Made by a program: the position numbers and the translations under genes. The notes below the pieces were generated by a model. The model was given only the letters and a program-made list of their open reading frames with translations. It did no database searches and was not told where the DNA came from. From NCBI RefSeq assembly GCF_026213295.1, contig NC_079416.1:1012083-1076082 (forward strand): a DNA stretch of 64,000 nucleotides, given 5' to 3'. This DNA comes from Gadus chalcogrammus. Taxonomy: Eukaryota; Chordata; Actinopteri; Gadiformes; Gadidae. This document shows positions 31,425 through 42,083 of the stretch, in pieces; the first letter of the stretch is position 1; each line of letters opens with the position of its first letter.

Positions 31425-33387
31425 GGCCCCGTTTCCCGAAAGCGTCGTTAGCTTCAGTGGATCGTGAAGAGCGTCGAAAGGGCATCGTAGAGTTTTCACT
31501 GCGTTTCCCGAAAGCATCGTTGGTAACGAACGTCGTGAAAACGCTCGGAACTAACGAGTACTCCAGGGGTACTCGTGGGTACTTGTAGGACGCTAAGAGC
31601 ATCGTTAGCTATAGCCTCAGTGGCGACACCATCGGACATTCCGTGTATTGGATGCGTTTTATTACATTTTATTGTTTTATTGTTTAGTGACATGGGGAGG
31701 GGGGTTAAAGCTGCGATCACTCTTCGGCGTGATTCCAAACCAAATTCCAAAGAATGGATCTTTCTCGTCCTCGTCCGGTTCACCCAACGCCACCCCAGCC
31801 TTGGCTGCAATGTTGTGCAACATTGCTGTCACGCAGATCACAGCGCACGACTTGGCTGGCGCAAACTGGAGCCCTCCGCCGGACTTGTGGAGGCATCGGA
31901 AGCGCAACTTCCACCTGCCGATCGTGCGCTCGACAATGCACCGGGCCAGACGGTGGGCTTCGTTGTACTGTTCCTCGTGGACGTCGCCCGGGTTAGCCAC
32001 TGGGGTGAACAGGTGAGGCCTAAGCGGATAGCCACTGTCTCCGAGGAGCCGCCACTCTCCCCTGGAGGCTGCAGCCAGCCGTCCGATGGAGGACTCGCGG
32101 AACACGAAGGAGTCGTGAGTGCTTCCAGGCCATCTCGCTACGACATCCAGGATGATGCCCTGATGGTCGCACACCACCTGGCAGTTGACAGCGGCATATC
32201 CCTTCCGACAGATGTAGACGTGGCCATCAACGTGGGGCGTGAGAATTGGAATCAAAGTTCCATCCACGACTCCGGCCACTTGTGGGATGCGGAACGACCG
32301 AAAAAAGTTCTCTTGGGTCGCACCCATCTCGTCTCTGCTGTGGAAACGGACGTGTCGCGGTACGAGACGAAGGAGGCTGTATGTCACTGCCTGGAACGAT
32401 CTGCACACTGACGCCTTGCACAGGCCCTGGCCATCTCCTGCCACCTGCAGGAAGCTCCCTGTGGCGTAGAATCGGAGGGCGGCCAAGAGCTGCAATTGCG
32501 GTGTGAGCGCAAAGCTCCTCCTTGTAGCTCGTCTGAGGTCTTGCCTGATCGCCCCAAGCAGCTGTCTGATGGCCTCCCTGGGCAGCCTGTAGCGCTGTAT
32601 GACTGCCGCGTCAGTGTAGACCTCGAGGGGGTCAAAGTTGTCCCGGATTCGGCCATTGATCGAAACAAGGCGACTCCGGGGACGCCTCGGCCTCTCTCTC
32701 TCGCTCGCTCGCTCTCGCACGCGCGCGTGCGTGCACGGAGCGCTAGCACACGCTGTCTCCCAGCCATTATTTGCACTGACGTACTGCATTGTCCCTTGCA
32801 CTATATATGCCTATGTTCAGAGACTAATTAATCAAACCTGTCAACGATTGTTAATTTGATGCGTCATGCCTACAACACTACACTATCAACACATGATTAA
32901 CAATCAATCAGACACTCGGTAATGTTAAACAGCTAATTTGTTAAGGGTAGGCCTATATCAAACATCATTGCCTATTTTAATTTTTTTGTCATATGGAATT
33001 ATTTCAGGGGGGAAAATGCCATGAAACGCACAGTGCATTCAGGATTAGGACTGATATGTCGGCTTAAGCCTAATCAATTGTGATTTAATGTCTTTAGCAT
33101 TCATATAATTGCAGTCTATTTTTTTCGTAGGCTACTCTGCTGTTATATTTTAACCCTTTTTAACACAATTTTCCTGCGACATTCCTGCGTCTCCCCCTCC
33201 TACGGAGCCCATTTCAGCACCGTGTCAGTAGACAGTTACAATCCTACGACGTCGGGAGTGCAGTGAATGCGCGTTCACGTTAGGAGGAGTTTCGGGAAAC
33301 GCGACAAAGAAATTATCGATGATTCGAAAGATCCATCGGGAGAATGATCTTACGAGCGAAGATCCATCGTTATCGGGAAACGGGGCC
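31425..33387 (-). mobile_element. PIF/Harbinger transposon, CTG target duplication
   Basis: Termini GGCCCCGTTTCCCGAAAGCG (left) and the reverse complement of the right end GGCCCCGTTTCCCGATAACG are flanked by the direct repeat CTG (31422-31424 and 33388-33390). The 3-bp target size is that of the superfamily. The element is 1963 bp with one ORF; the Myb/SANT-like partner gene of autonomous Harbingers is not present. Confidence 0.9.
31677..32801 (-). CDS. HARBI1-like PIF/Harbinger transposase, 374 aa, intact
   Basis: A full-length DDE transposase of the HARBI1 family. Residues about 60-150 are helical with a putative helix-turn-helix. The catalytic region contains VAGVVDGTLIPI (D180), WPGSTHDSFVF (D230), LLGDSGYPL (D255) and CIVERTIGRWKLRFRCL (E291), followed by MLHNIAAKAG. 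The first Asp, the Asp in GDSGY and the Glu in VERTIG form the expected triad. Length matches the family (about 350 aa). The N-terminal 40 residues (Arg/Glu rich, from a CTCGCTCG repeat) may be spurious; a later start is possible. It would excise and integrate Harbinger elements in the nucleus, normally with a Myb-like partner that is missing here. Confidence 0.9.
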   Translation of the reverse strand: MQGTMQYVSANNGWETACASAPCTHARVRERASERERPRRPRSRLVSINGRIRDNFDPLEVYTDAAVIQRYRLPREAIRQLLGAIRQDLRRATRRSFALTPQLQLLAALRFYATGSFLQVAGDGQGLCKASVCRSFQAVTYSLLRLVPRHVRFHSRDEMGATQENFFRSFRIPQVAGVVDGTLIPILTPHVDGHVYICRKGYAAVNCQVVCDHQGIILDVVARWPGSTHDSFVFRESSIGRLAAASRGEWRLLGDSGYPLRPHLFTPVANPGDVHEEQYNEAHRLARCIVERTIGRWKLRFRCLHKSGGGLQFAPAKSCAVICVTAMLHNIAAKAGVALGEPDEDEKDPFFGIWFGITPKSDRSFNPPPHVTKQ

Positions 33388-33972
33388 CTGGACGGTCCCT
33401 TTCTTAGTGCCGCCGGGTCGGCCCATCATCTCCGACTGTGGGAGCGAGTCCTCTGCAGCAGCTGAGTTTATAGAGTACCACCTCAACCCCATCTCCCGGA
33501 AACACCCAAGATACCTACCACTTCATCCAAACACTAAATAAGACACCGCTTTCAACACAAGTGTTTTTATTTACAATTGATATACTCATTATACACCAAC
33601 ATCGACATAGATTCTGGCCTGCGGGTGTTGTGGCAAATTACAACCATGATATAAAACACTTCGACTAACTTAACCCATTCAGACCGGATCACGCATGTGT
33701 GCGTGTTTACCTTTAAGACCGGATCACGCATCAATGCGTATTTACCATTAATGCCGGCAAACGCGTCTGTGTCATTTGGAGCGGTGTCGTCTTTTCCGAG
33801 ACACGTGGCCAATAATATGTACTGTGATTGGCTGAAATACTCTTTGGATGAGTGACAGAGATGATTAGGGATTTTTAACTGACTAATAAAATGCTCTGAA
33901 ATTGGTCGAAATTAGCATACACGTGGAGAATGTTTTGGTTTGAAAATGTAAACACTGTGCGAGCGATCCGTC

Positions 33973-36106
33973 ATGGCTGACTCAAGTGAAGGAAGCGATA
34001 TTGACGAAGTCATCAATTCGGATCTTAATGAAATTAGGCAGGATGATTTTAATGAATTAAATGATATCCCAGATGATGTAGATGTACCAGCCGATCGCGT
34101 AGTTAGAGAGCAGTGGATCCAAGCGATGTTTCGAGAGGAAGAGGGGGAAATGCGCGAGTTCGTTGGCTTCCAAGAAGAATGGAAAACAAACAACTTCCAC
34201 TCACGTGAGAAGATCCCGTATAATCGCAAACCAGGTGCCAAGATAGAAATTCCAGATGTTGTTACACCAATACAGGTATTCTCCCGTATTTTCACGGAAG
34301 AGTTGTGGATGCGACTTGTAACGGAAACAAATCTGTATGCGGATCAAACACGGAGCGCAACTCCATCAAACAGCAAGTGGGTACCCGTCACAGTTAAAGA
34401 AATGAAGACCTTCGTAGGACTGTGTCTTGCCATGGGCATCCTAAGACTGCCATCACGTAGAGATTTCTGGCGTCAGAAAAAGTGGCTTTTTCGAACGACC
34501 ATCCCCCAAGCCATTTCAAGAGACAGATTCGACATCATCTGGAGGTAGGCTCGTAAATTGATATCAATGACAAGAATATTTTTTTTTATACTGATTGTGG
34601 AGATGACTAGCCAACTAGCTTTTTGTAATGATGATGGGAATGTCACATGATATGATTGCAACGATGATTGCAACGGTAATAATGATTTGTTGCTGATACT
34701 AATGCCAATAAATAAATGTCTAAAGGTGATGATTGATAATTGATGATTATGGATAGCAACAATAAAAATGTAATATAATGCAATAGACAATGCTAGCTTA
34801 TGATGGATGACATTAATAATTATGTCTGATGATAGATAATAATACATAAAACATACATAAATACAAATGAAAATAATACCTCATGATGGATGACCGTAAT
34901 AATTATGATGTTTGAACTGATAAAGTGTAATTATACAAACACATGACAATGAAAGCTCATGATGATAATAATGTGTAATTCACTGTCCTACTTGCTATGT
35001 GTATTTTCAGGTATCTCCACTTGCAAGACAACAAAAGCAATGATGTGAAGCAGTCCGACAAGCTTTGGAAAGTCAGATGGTACCTCGACTACCTGAAAGA
35101 TCGATTCCAGGAATTGTATGAGGTGGATGGGTTCGTGAGTGTCGACGAAAGCATGGTGAAATTCAAGGGGAGACTCGCTTTCCGACAATATCTTCCTCTG
35201 AAACCTACCAAGTGGGGCATCAAGGTGTGGGTGATGGCTGAGAGCTCCACTGGGTATGTTTCAAACTTCCAAGTCTACACCGGACGTGAGGGAGGGAGTA
35301 GTGAAAAGGGCCTTGCACACCGCATAGTAATGGATCTGGCTGGACCATACTTCGGGTCCCAACTCTCCATTTTTATGGATAACTTTTACTCTGGGGTGCC
35401 GCTTTTTGAAGAGTTGAAGGCTCATGGTCTGAATGCGTGTGGCACTGTTCGATCCAACAGAAAGGGAATCCCCCCAAAACCGCCTGCCATGGAGAAGCAT
35501 CGGTACCAAGTGTATCAGAAGGATGACCTGACCTTCTGTGCTTGGCAGGACACAAAGGTTGTTTTGGTCCTGTCAAACTACCATGAGCCCATGGCAGAAG
35601 GGTCTGTCAGGAGAAGACGGGGAGAAGACATCCAGAGAGAGGTCAGAGTGCCAGCGTGCGTCTCTGATTATCAGAAGCACATGAAGGGGGTCGATCTACT
35701 GGATCAGATGGTAAGCTACTATCAGTTCCAGCACCGGTCCAAGAAATGGTGGCGGAGGCTTTTTTTCTTTTTCCTATCAGTCAGCTGCTACAATTATTTT
35801 ATTGCTGCAAGGAGTGCTGGAGCCTACAAGGGTTGCTACAAAGAGTGGCAGGAGGACCTTGCACAGGAACTTGTCACCCCTGTGACAGCAAAGAGTGCTC
35901 CTCAGTGCGCTGCAGCACCTGTGACAGCCTCAGCCGAGCACGACTGTGAAAAGATCTTTGAGAAGAGGAAGATCTGCAGGGAATGTTCACTGTCTAAGAG
36001 TGGCACTGAGGCCCGTCCTGGTGCAACAGTGTATGGCTGCAGACAGTGCAATGTGCCACTGCACATTGAGTGCTTTGGAAAGCATTGCCGCAGCACTCGA
36101 AAGTAA
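33973..36106 (+). CDS. piggyBac transposase with one intron, 555 aa after splicing
   Basis: Exon 1 (33973-34544) ends TGGAG before GTAGGC; exon 2 (35011-36106) begins after GTATTTTCAG and restores the frame across Arg191. The joined protein is 555 aa without stops. The N-terminus is acidic. The catalytic Asp triad is present: VSVDESMVKFKGR (D236), IFMDNFYSG (D314) and KGVDLLDQM (D419). The C-terminus is a cysteine-rich zinc module, CRECSLSKSG, GCRQCNVPLHIECFGKHC, used for terminal repeat binding. Without splicing the protein would stop at a TAG directly after codon 191. It cuts and pastes DNA at TTAA in the nucleus. An alternative reading as a domesticated PGBD gene is unlikely because terminal repeats and TTAA duplications are still present. 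Confidence 0.92.
34545..35010 (+). other. Intron of the piggyBac transposase gene
   Basis: 466 bp, rich in GATGAT and AT words, GT donor and pyrimidine-rich AG acceptor, phase 2. Confidence 0.85.
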
Positions 36107-36611
36107 ATGTATGAGTTGTGTTTAGACTTGACTGTACCGTTCTGTTCATCTGTACACTCACGAAGTTCTGATTATATGGTTTCTGAAATGATTAGGTAAA
36201 GATTCAAGAAGAAGTAACCCTCTGTTTTGTTTTGTTCCATGTTCTGTGTTTCAGTGTCTATCACTTGTCACTTTGGTTCCTTAAAAGGATTAAATAAAAT
36301 CTGATCTGTATTGATTTTCAAAATGTTTTTGATGTTTATTGATTTTTTAAAAATATGCAGTTGAAGTTTATGGCCAAGCAAGTCATTCAAGCTGACAGCC
36401 AAAGAATTAATCTCTCAATTGCCTTTTACCTCATGTTTTTATCTGCTATAGAGCCTGAGAAATTAAGGTTTTAGTAGGCGTTGACAAATTTTGAATATTG
36501 TTCTGAAAACCCTCAGGTTTTGAGAGGGGGTTTACAGAAAAGTTCTTAGGCATAAAAAGGCCTTTTTTAGCAGGCGTTTTAGGCTTAAATGGTTAAGAGA
36601 GAGGAAAATAA

Positions 36612-36843
36612 ATCGAGGGGTCCAGAGCAAGTATTGACAGAGACTTTATTGCTACCCACAAGTAAGCATCAATAGAGCCGAGTGATGTTTGCAAAGACAC
36701 TCCCGGATTAACAGATTCCAGCGTCTTCTTATTCACACACTACAGCACAGCACTCAGCAGTTTCTTGTTTTAGGTGTCCGCTCATAATCAATCACAAGTT
36801 CCCCTAACCAAATGGTCAACGAGATAATTTAGGACACCAGGGG
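36612..36843 (-). repeat. Diverged LTR fragment related to the retrovirus at 21.3-28.6 kb
   Basis: On the minus strand it reads through the LTR landmarks in order: clamp-like GTCCTAAATTATCTCGTTGA, GACACCTAAAACAAGAAACT, an AATAAAGTCTCTGTC polyadenylation segment, then CTCTGGACCCCTCGATTT. Similarity is clear but with many substitutions; the 5' part of the LTR is missing. Confidence 0.75.
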
Positions 36844-37142
36844 CCTGTACCACGAAGCTCGCTTAGAGGGTTAGCGAGGTATGTTGAGCTCAAAGCCTGG
36901 GCTAGTTGTACCACGAAAGTCGATCTCTTTTAGCGTCGCTGTATCACCATGGTGACTTATGCTCGCAACCAAACCTGGTCGGGAGCAGTTTTTCGGCTTA
37001 GTCTAGCCGGAGATCGGCTACTTAAATCGGCGGGCGCAGCTTGTATTGCAATATTATATTATATATATATTGCAAATATAATTCCATAAGCTTTAGTGAA
37101 TAAGTATTCCACATGCATGAGAAGCTTCACATAAATCCGCGT

Positions 37143-37222
37143 CACTTGGGAGTCGAACCCCCCGCGCAGAAATTCAAGACTGACGTGCTACCTCCACTCT
37201 AGCACTCTGTCACGGAGACACA
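37143..37222 (-). other. tRNA-like sequence (tRNA-derived SINE head or pseudo-tRNA)
   Basis: On the minus strand an A-box-like GTGCTAGAGTGG, GTAGCACGTCAGTCT and a perfect B box GGTTCGACTCC occur in order. The acceptor stem does not pair, so it is not called a functional tRNA gene. Confidence 0.4.
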
Positions 37223-38052
37223 ATGCGCAACAGTAAGCATTGTCTACATAAGGTCCAACAAGGACGATCAAATAACGAACAGCCTCTGATGAGAATCTGT
37301 ATCTCTCATGAAGAACCCCAATTTCGTTGTTTGCACAATGACAATAAAGTCTGAAATCTGAATCGTCTGGCTGTGGAATGTTCCTCCGCTTGCAGAGGTT
37401 GTGTAGCATGGCACATACAGTGATGACTGTGCTTGCCCTCTCTGGGGTGAGGCGTATTTCGCCGTGGAGGACATGAAACCGACGTTTCATCTGCCCAATT
37501 CCTCTCTCCACAACATTTCGTGTATGTTTGTGTGCTCTAGCATACATGGAGGAAAACAGTAAACAATAATAAATATGGATTCAACAAATAAAAGGCGTCA
37601 AAGAGCCAATACGATGTGTTGTACGCATAGGACTAAGCGTAATCTGCGTAATCACTTACATGTTATACTTTAACTGTGCTCCCGGTTGTGGATTGAGGTA
37701 GGGTGTCAAGAGCCACGTCTTGCAGGGATAGCCACTGTCACCCAGCAAGTGACACCCAACTGGTACATCTCAAAAAGCTGGCTCAGACCGCTCTCCATTA
37801 AAATGCGCGAATCATGGGTAGCTGAGGCTCCAGGCCACTTTGCAACAACATCCAGTAGGCTATGTTAAAATTTCCATCAAAAACAACCTGCGTGTTGATG
37901 GAATGCCCTTTCTTCCTATTGACGAACACGTCCTCGTCTTTTGATGGCGCAATTATTTTTATGTGCGTCCCGTCAATAGCACCGACCACACCGGGCATAC
38001 CTGCAATTGCCATGAAGTTGGCTTTGATCCTGTGTAATTGTTGAATGTCCAA
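37188..38052 (-). pseudogene. HARBI1-like transposase remnant
   Basis: The upstream part (37798-38052) contains GMPGVVGAIDGTHIKI with the first catalytic Asp and a following VFVNRKKGHSINTQ. The downstream part (37188-37547) contains NVVERGIGQMKRRFHVL with the catalytic Glu and AMLHNLCKRRN. The middle, with the GDSGY-type Asp, is present only as frame-shifted traces near 37700-37760. The two halves are in different frames and no complete protein can be made. It is a different subfamily from the intact transposase at 31677-32801. Confidence 0.8.
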
Positions 38053-38170
38053 AGGAAAGTTTATGGCACGACTGACTGATTAAAAAAATCGTCGGCATTG
38101 CAAAGTTGCATTTCCCCTGTTGCTAAATAACGTAGTGTGGCCAAACATTTTATTTCGGGACTAATCTGAG

Positions 38171-39029
38171 GGGTATTCCACAAAGCCGGTTTTATCACAT
38201 AACCGGGTAAGTTAACCCAGGGTTTGCGGTAACCCTAGGTTTTCCGTTCCAAAAGGATCACGGTATGTTAGTTGCTATAGAAACATATGCTCTGAATCAA
38301 ACCTGGTCGGAGCAGGTTTTGCGCAGGTTAAGTTTGAAACATAACCCGGTTTTGGTTTAATATTTGCTTTAATATATTTAAATAGCCTTACATAGCCAAC
38401 ACTACCAATCGAGGACCTGGCCTCAGTTCACTCCAGACTATTTGCGTAGCCCTCCGTTTTTTGCAAATGGTAGTTTTATCTAGGCTATAATGTTGGAGAT
38501 GCTGAGCACATCTCAGTCGTTTCAGATGACCCATCCAAGATTTGTATCGACCTCCTATCATACAAAGAGCAATATTGTCTGAGTACTATGCCGAGAGGCA
38601 TTTACAACATAAAGTATAAAATAGTCCTAACAGACTTGCATCCACTGGAGAATGTTTGATCGTAGCCGGCGGCTTCATTACAAGCACTGATCCATCTTGA
38701 TCTGTGAAGTTGATGAATTGTCACTTTTAGGTTTTCTACCCAGTTACCAAAAAAAGAAACATTTGGAATAGTATGCGCTGTGGAACGCACACGGTTTGCA
38801 TGTGTTACTTCGAAGGCAAAAAAAATCTAAAATACAAGAAAACACAAAAACCTACATTCAACCAGTGGGGTATGGCCCATGACTCTCTGAGGTGGTAGGT
38901 ACCTCCAGGTAGGCTACCCCCTCCATGCCAGGGCGCCCTGAATTTATGTTTATTAACAGCTCCTCCACCGGGGTCAAGACAATTTGAGGGCCAGATCCAG
39001 TCTGCCGACTGTCGGCCTTTTCACGATTG
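38171..39029. other. Harbinger-like end fragment, then unassigned sequence
   Basis: About 38171-38370 has repeated CCGG/AACCGGG words typical of a Harbinger-like terminus; no second terminus was found. From 38370 to 39029 nothing is recognised. Confidence 0.4.
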
Positions 39030-39147
39030 CGTTGATGGATGGATCCATCCATCAACGCTGGATGGATGGATCCATCCATCCATCCATCCATCCATCAATT
39101 AGGCATCAGCGACGCCGGGTGTGTGTTAGATGGTGAAGGCAGACCAG

Positions 39148-39213
<66 letters not shown>

Positions 39214-39215
39214 TC
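39030..39215. repeat. (GGAT)n/(ATCC)n palindromic tract and (GT)n microsatellite
   Basis: GGATGGATGGATCCATCC arrangements at 39034-39100 form alternating inverted tetranucleotide runs; a GT tract of about 60 bases follows at 39150-39212. Confidence 0.9.
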
Positions 39216-39830
39216 TCTCTTGTTTTGCCCTCTACCCCCAGCGCCTTGCCAGGGTTGACAGATGGTATAAACTCCTCTCCATCAAACCACGCAGACGAAA
39301 AGTTGCAGTTCACTCTTTATGGTGAGGTGAAGTAGGGTAAAACTGAGGAAGGGAAGTACAGCATTTCAGTATGAGAATAACAGAATGCTGTAAAATTAGC
39401 TTAGCTACTAAGTTAGCTTGCTAACGTAAGAATATCCATCCATCTAATTTGTTTACAAAGTTTCCTTAATCTCATTATACATCAAACCCCCTTAACATAT
39501 CAATACAGATAACGTACCAACGATGCTTACAAAGGCCAACTTGAAACCAGAGGAGACGCAATTATGAAGACGAGTGTGAGTACCATGCTTTCCGATCAAG
39601 TGAATGTAGTGTAATGGTCTGGAATGCAAGGCATGCATATCAGAACGTATTCCAGAAAAATACCAAAGTTCGCCAGTAGATGGCATCACGGGACCATCAA
39701 TAAACATAAAAGACTGAATTACACAGGAGAAAACATACATGTAACAGAACACATATGTTACCACCACCGTCACCGTCAGCAGGTCAGAGCCCCCTCACAG
39801 CTTCACCCTTTTGAAATAGATCTATATTTT
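39216..39830. other. Unassigned stretch
   Basis: No exon or repeat border recognised. It leads into the strongly G-poor region that starts near 39830. Confidence 0.4.
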
Positions 39831-39835
39831 TTAAA

Positions 39836-40267
39836 ATGTCTACCTACACCAATCGCACCAACACCACACAGCCACACTACCACGCACACAACAGACGCAC
39901 GCTACCTCCCACACCTACATCCTGTTATATAGAACCCCCAGCCTTCTGTATAGACCCCCAAACACCCACCATCACCACAATAGACCCACACACACATATC
40001 AAACCACAGAACACACCAGACCCACACCAACACACCTACACACACAACCACTCAGACCACCTCCACCATCCACCCGTCCACTCCTCCCACCACCACCAAC
40101 ACACACCCAGTACATTGCACCGGATGGCCCAACCCGTGGAAAAGACAAAGTATATTTTAAAGTATATTATTTTAATACTCCAGGCCCTGCACCACAGGGA
40201 CACAGCGGACAGAGCGGTGTCCTCCCGGGAACTCCCCAGGGGGATGTCACGACAGGTCCACAAATGA
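39836..40267 (+). CDS. His/Pro/Thr-rich ORF of the SGNH element, 143 aa
   Basis: Low-complexity sequence rich in His, Pro and Thr (for example HHPPVHSSHHHQHTPS), reflecting CA-rich DNA. No known domain. It may be the 5' part of a longer broken ORF1-like protein; as a protein-coding gene it is doubtful. Confidence 0.25.
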   Translation: MSTYTNRTNTTQPHYHAHNRRTLPPTPTSCYIEPPAFCIDPQTPTITTIDPHTHIKPQNTPDPHQHTYTHNHSDHLHHPPVHSSHHHQHTPSTLHRMAQPVEKTKYILKYIILILQALHHRDTADRAVSSRELPRGMSRQVHK

Positions 40268-40337
40268 TCACACTTCATCAAACCCATCACCCACAGACAC
40301 CACATCACAAAGAAAGAATGACAACACCAACACCTGG

Positions 40338-40724
40338 ATGCACAATGACATGTTGATCCTAAAAGAACACTACACACACACAATAGACCAACTCACACAA
40401 ACACCCCAGCCCACCAACACACTCTCACTTAAGATCGCGACCAACTGGGCGCACAAGAGATTGGGCCACAGACTATTACCCACCACCTTACATCAACTAG
40501 AACACACACTACTCCATACACCGTCTGGCCCTCACTCACCACTCATTACCAACCCACACCCCCTCAACCTACTCCCCCCCCTCCCCCATACCGACCAGTC
40601 CCCATACCACCCCACCTCGAGCCTGGACCTTCCCCTCACCGACACCTCCACAGCCCACACTAAGCCACACAGATCCCCCCCCTCCCCCCTCTGCCTCCCC
40701 AACCAGCACCCACGCACACCCTAG
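40338..40724 (+). CDS. Hypothetical ORF of the SGNH element, 128 aa
   Basis: The first half is less biased and helical (MHNDMLILKEHYTHTIDQL, IATNWAHKRLGHRLLPTTLH) and looks like a real conserved segment; the second half is Pro/Ser/Thr rich. No family recognised. It precedes SGNH module A on the same strand and may be the N-terminal domain of the same protein, separated by decay. Confidence 0.35.
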   Translation: MHNDMLILKEHYTHTIDQLTQTPQPTNTLSLKIATNWAHKRLGHRLLPTTLHQLEHTLLHTPSGPHSPLITNPHPLNLLPPLPHTDQSPYHPTSSLDLPLTDTSTAHTKPHRSPPSPLCLPNQHPRTP

Positions 40725-41419
40725 ATCACTCTATTCAGGCCCACGCCCCACACTGACGGAGCTCACAACTATACACGCAACCAGAAACACAACAGACCCC
40801 CCCTCACACAACCGGCCCTCCCCCTCCCCCCTCCCTCAAGGATAAGGGGTAGGGGTAGGGCCCCCACCTTCCCTACCTGCAGCAGGAGCCAGGACACGAA
40901 CAGAGTCGCACCACACACCCTCCACACCACCTCAGATCAATTACCCCCCCCCCCCAACTCAACCAACCCCCCACCCACCCATCCCCACCCTCTCCCCCGC
41001 TCCCCCCAGTCAGAAATCCTCTCGTCAGAAGAACCTCCATCTCAGAGGACCGAGCAACAACCAACACACCACCATACACCACCCTCTCTCCAGAGTTCCC
41101 CCTCACTCCATCCACACACTTGCATCCAACCTCTCCCTCTCCCAACCCCCGCAAGGAGACAATCCTCCACATAGACGCACAGGTCATTCATACCCATAAC
41201 TCCCCACCAGATTCCACCACACCCCACACACCAACACCCAGCAGACCCCTCCTTAGATCACACACACGCACCAACCTCATTGTGGACCTTGTTGACTCAA
41301 TCTCACTAAAATCCTCCCCCCCCCCCCCCCCCCCCCCTCTCCCCCATAGGTGTCACCAGTGGCCTGGCGAAAAATCTAAGAGCAATGATGAAGGGGCCTA
41401 CTAAGGTCAACACGACCAC

Positions 41420-41980
41420 ATGAACCCAACTGACCAAATCTCTCCCCCCTCCCCCCACAACCTTCTTGCCAGGTCACTGTTGACACCAACCCTCCGGCCC
41501 CCACTGCCCCCCCCTACACTACCCCCTCCAGATATCAAACCACAGTCCATCCCCTCCCCGACCAATCCTGCAGTGTTAAAATACTATCGACCCACCTACC
41601 ATAAGGTTAGGGGGGGCCACAAGCTGCAGGATTGGTCGTACCTAGGACACACACCCACACTCATCATCGGCGACTCCAATCTCGATAGAATTCCCCCACA
41701 AACACACGCACACATACAAATAGACAGTTATCCCGGGGCCACCATAGGACATATCTTACACATCCTACAGAAAACACCAACACACACTCACACACAAACA
41801 GTCATCCTTTCAGTTGGCATAAACAACATGAATCACAACCTCGAACTTACATCCATCAAACAAATATCGGCCCTTAATAAACAGGCACTAACCACATTCC
41901 CCAACGCCACCATCCACTTCCCAGTCATCAACCACTCACCGAAACAACAGCAGAACCTACGCCACTCAACAGCTACATAG
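41420..41980 (+). CDS. SGNH-hydrolase module A, locus 2, 186 aa
   Basis: A Pro-rich leader is followed by HKVRGGHKLQDWSYLGHTP, then TLIIGDSNLDRIP (block I, GDS), IQIDSYPGATIGHILHILQ, TVILSVGINNMNHN (block III-like) and TIHFPVINHSP. The fold is that of the SGNH/GDSL hydrolases seen in accessory ORFs of fish retroelements. A C-terminal Asp-x-x-His is not visible, so the catalytic triad is incomplete or lies beyond the stop. This is the least damaged of the four modules seen at the two loci. Confidence 0.6.
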   Translation: MNPTDQISPPSPHNLLARSLLTPTLRPPLPPPTLPPPDIKPQSIPSPTNPAVLKYYRPTYHKVRGGHKLQDWSYLGHTPTLIIGDSNLDRIPPQTHAHIQIDSYPGATIGHILHILQKTPTHTHTQTVILSVGINNMNHNLELTSIKQISALNKQALTTFPNATIHFPVINHSPKQQQNLRHSTAT

Positions 41981-42083
41981 TCACTGATCTCAGTCCCCTA
42001 CTAGACACTCCCCACGACACCTTCACCACTCAACCGACAACATCCCAACCGGTACTTCCCTCAGCCCCCACCTTAGACCCCCC

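Larger units (their letters stand above)
31138..33540 (+). pseudogene. Penelope-like element fragment, interrupted by a Harbinger
   Basis: The left part (31138-31424) encodes VIKPADKGSKIVILDTQQYL, YRPILDSL and RLFYLLPKINKAPESW. The right part (33388-33540) encodes VPPGRPIISDCGSESSAAAE and HLNPISRKHPRYL. These are the N-terminal RT blocks of Penelope-like elements. Deleting the Harbinger and one CTG rejoins the two parts in one frame. The fragment stops soon after and the rest of RT, including YADD, and the GIY-YIG endonuclease are absent. It is a truncated retroelement copy, not a host gene. Confidence 0.8.
33670..36596 (+). mobile_element. Complete piggyBac element flanked by TTAA
   Basis: TTAA at 33670-33673 is followed by CCCATTCAGACC; the other end, reverse complement CCATTTAAGCC, abuts TTAA at 36593-36596. 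Subterminal repeats AGACCGGATCACGCAT occur twice near the left end (33682 and 33718). The element is about 2.9 kb and carries a split transposase gene and an AATAAA at about 36293. TTAA targeting is diagnostic for piggyBac. Confidence 0.88.
36843..38170 (-). mobile_element. Truncated PIF/Harbinger element
   Basis: Starts with GGGCCTGTACCACGAAGCTC, a Harbinger-type terminus, and contains transposase remains on the minus strand. The matching far terminus is not found; near 38172 a different Harbinger-like terminus (GGGGTATTCCACAAAGCCGG) begins. Confidence 0.6.

Noticed and set aside
31575..32411. Plus-strand 278-aa ORF in the Harbinger
   Set aside because: Antisense of the transposase, which has all catalytic motifs on the minus strand.
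37143..37222. Functional tRNA gene on the minus strand
   Set aside because: A and B boxes are good, but the acceptor stem does not pair and the anticodon arm is irregular.
39034..39212. CRISPR-like array
   Set aside because: These are simple tetranucleotide and dinucleotide repeats without spacers; the organism is a eukaryote.
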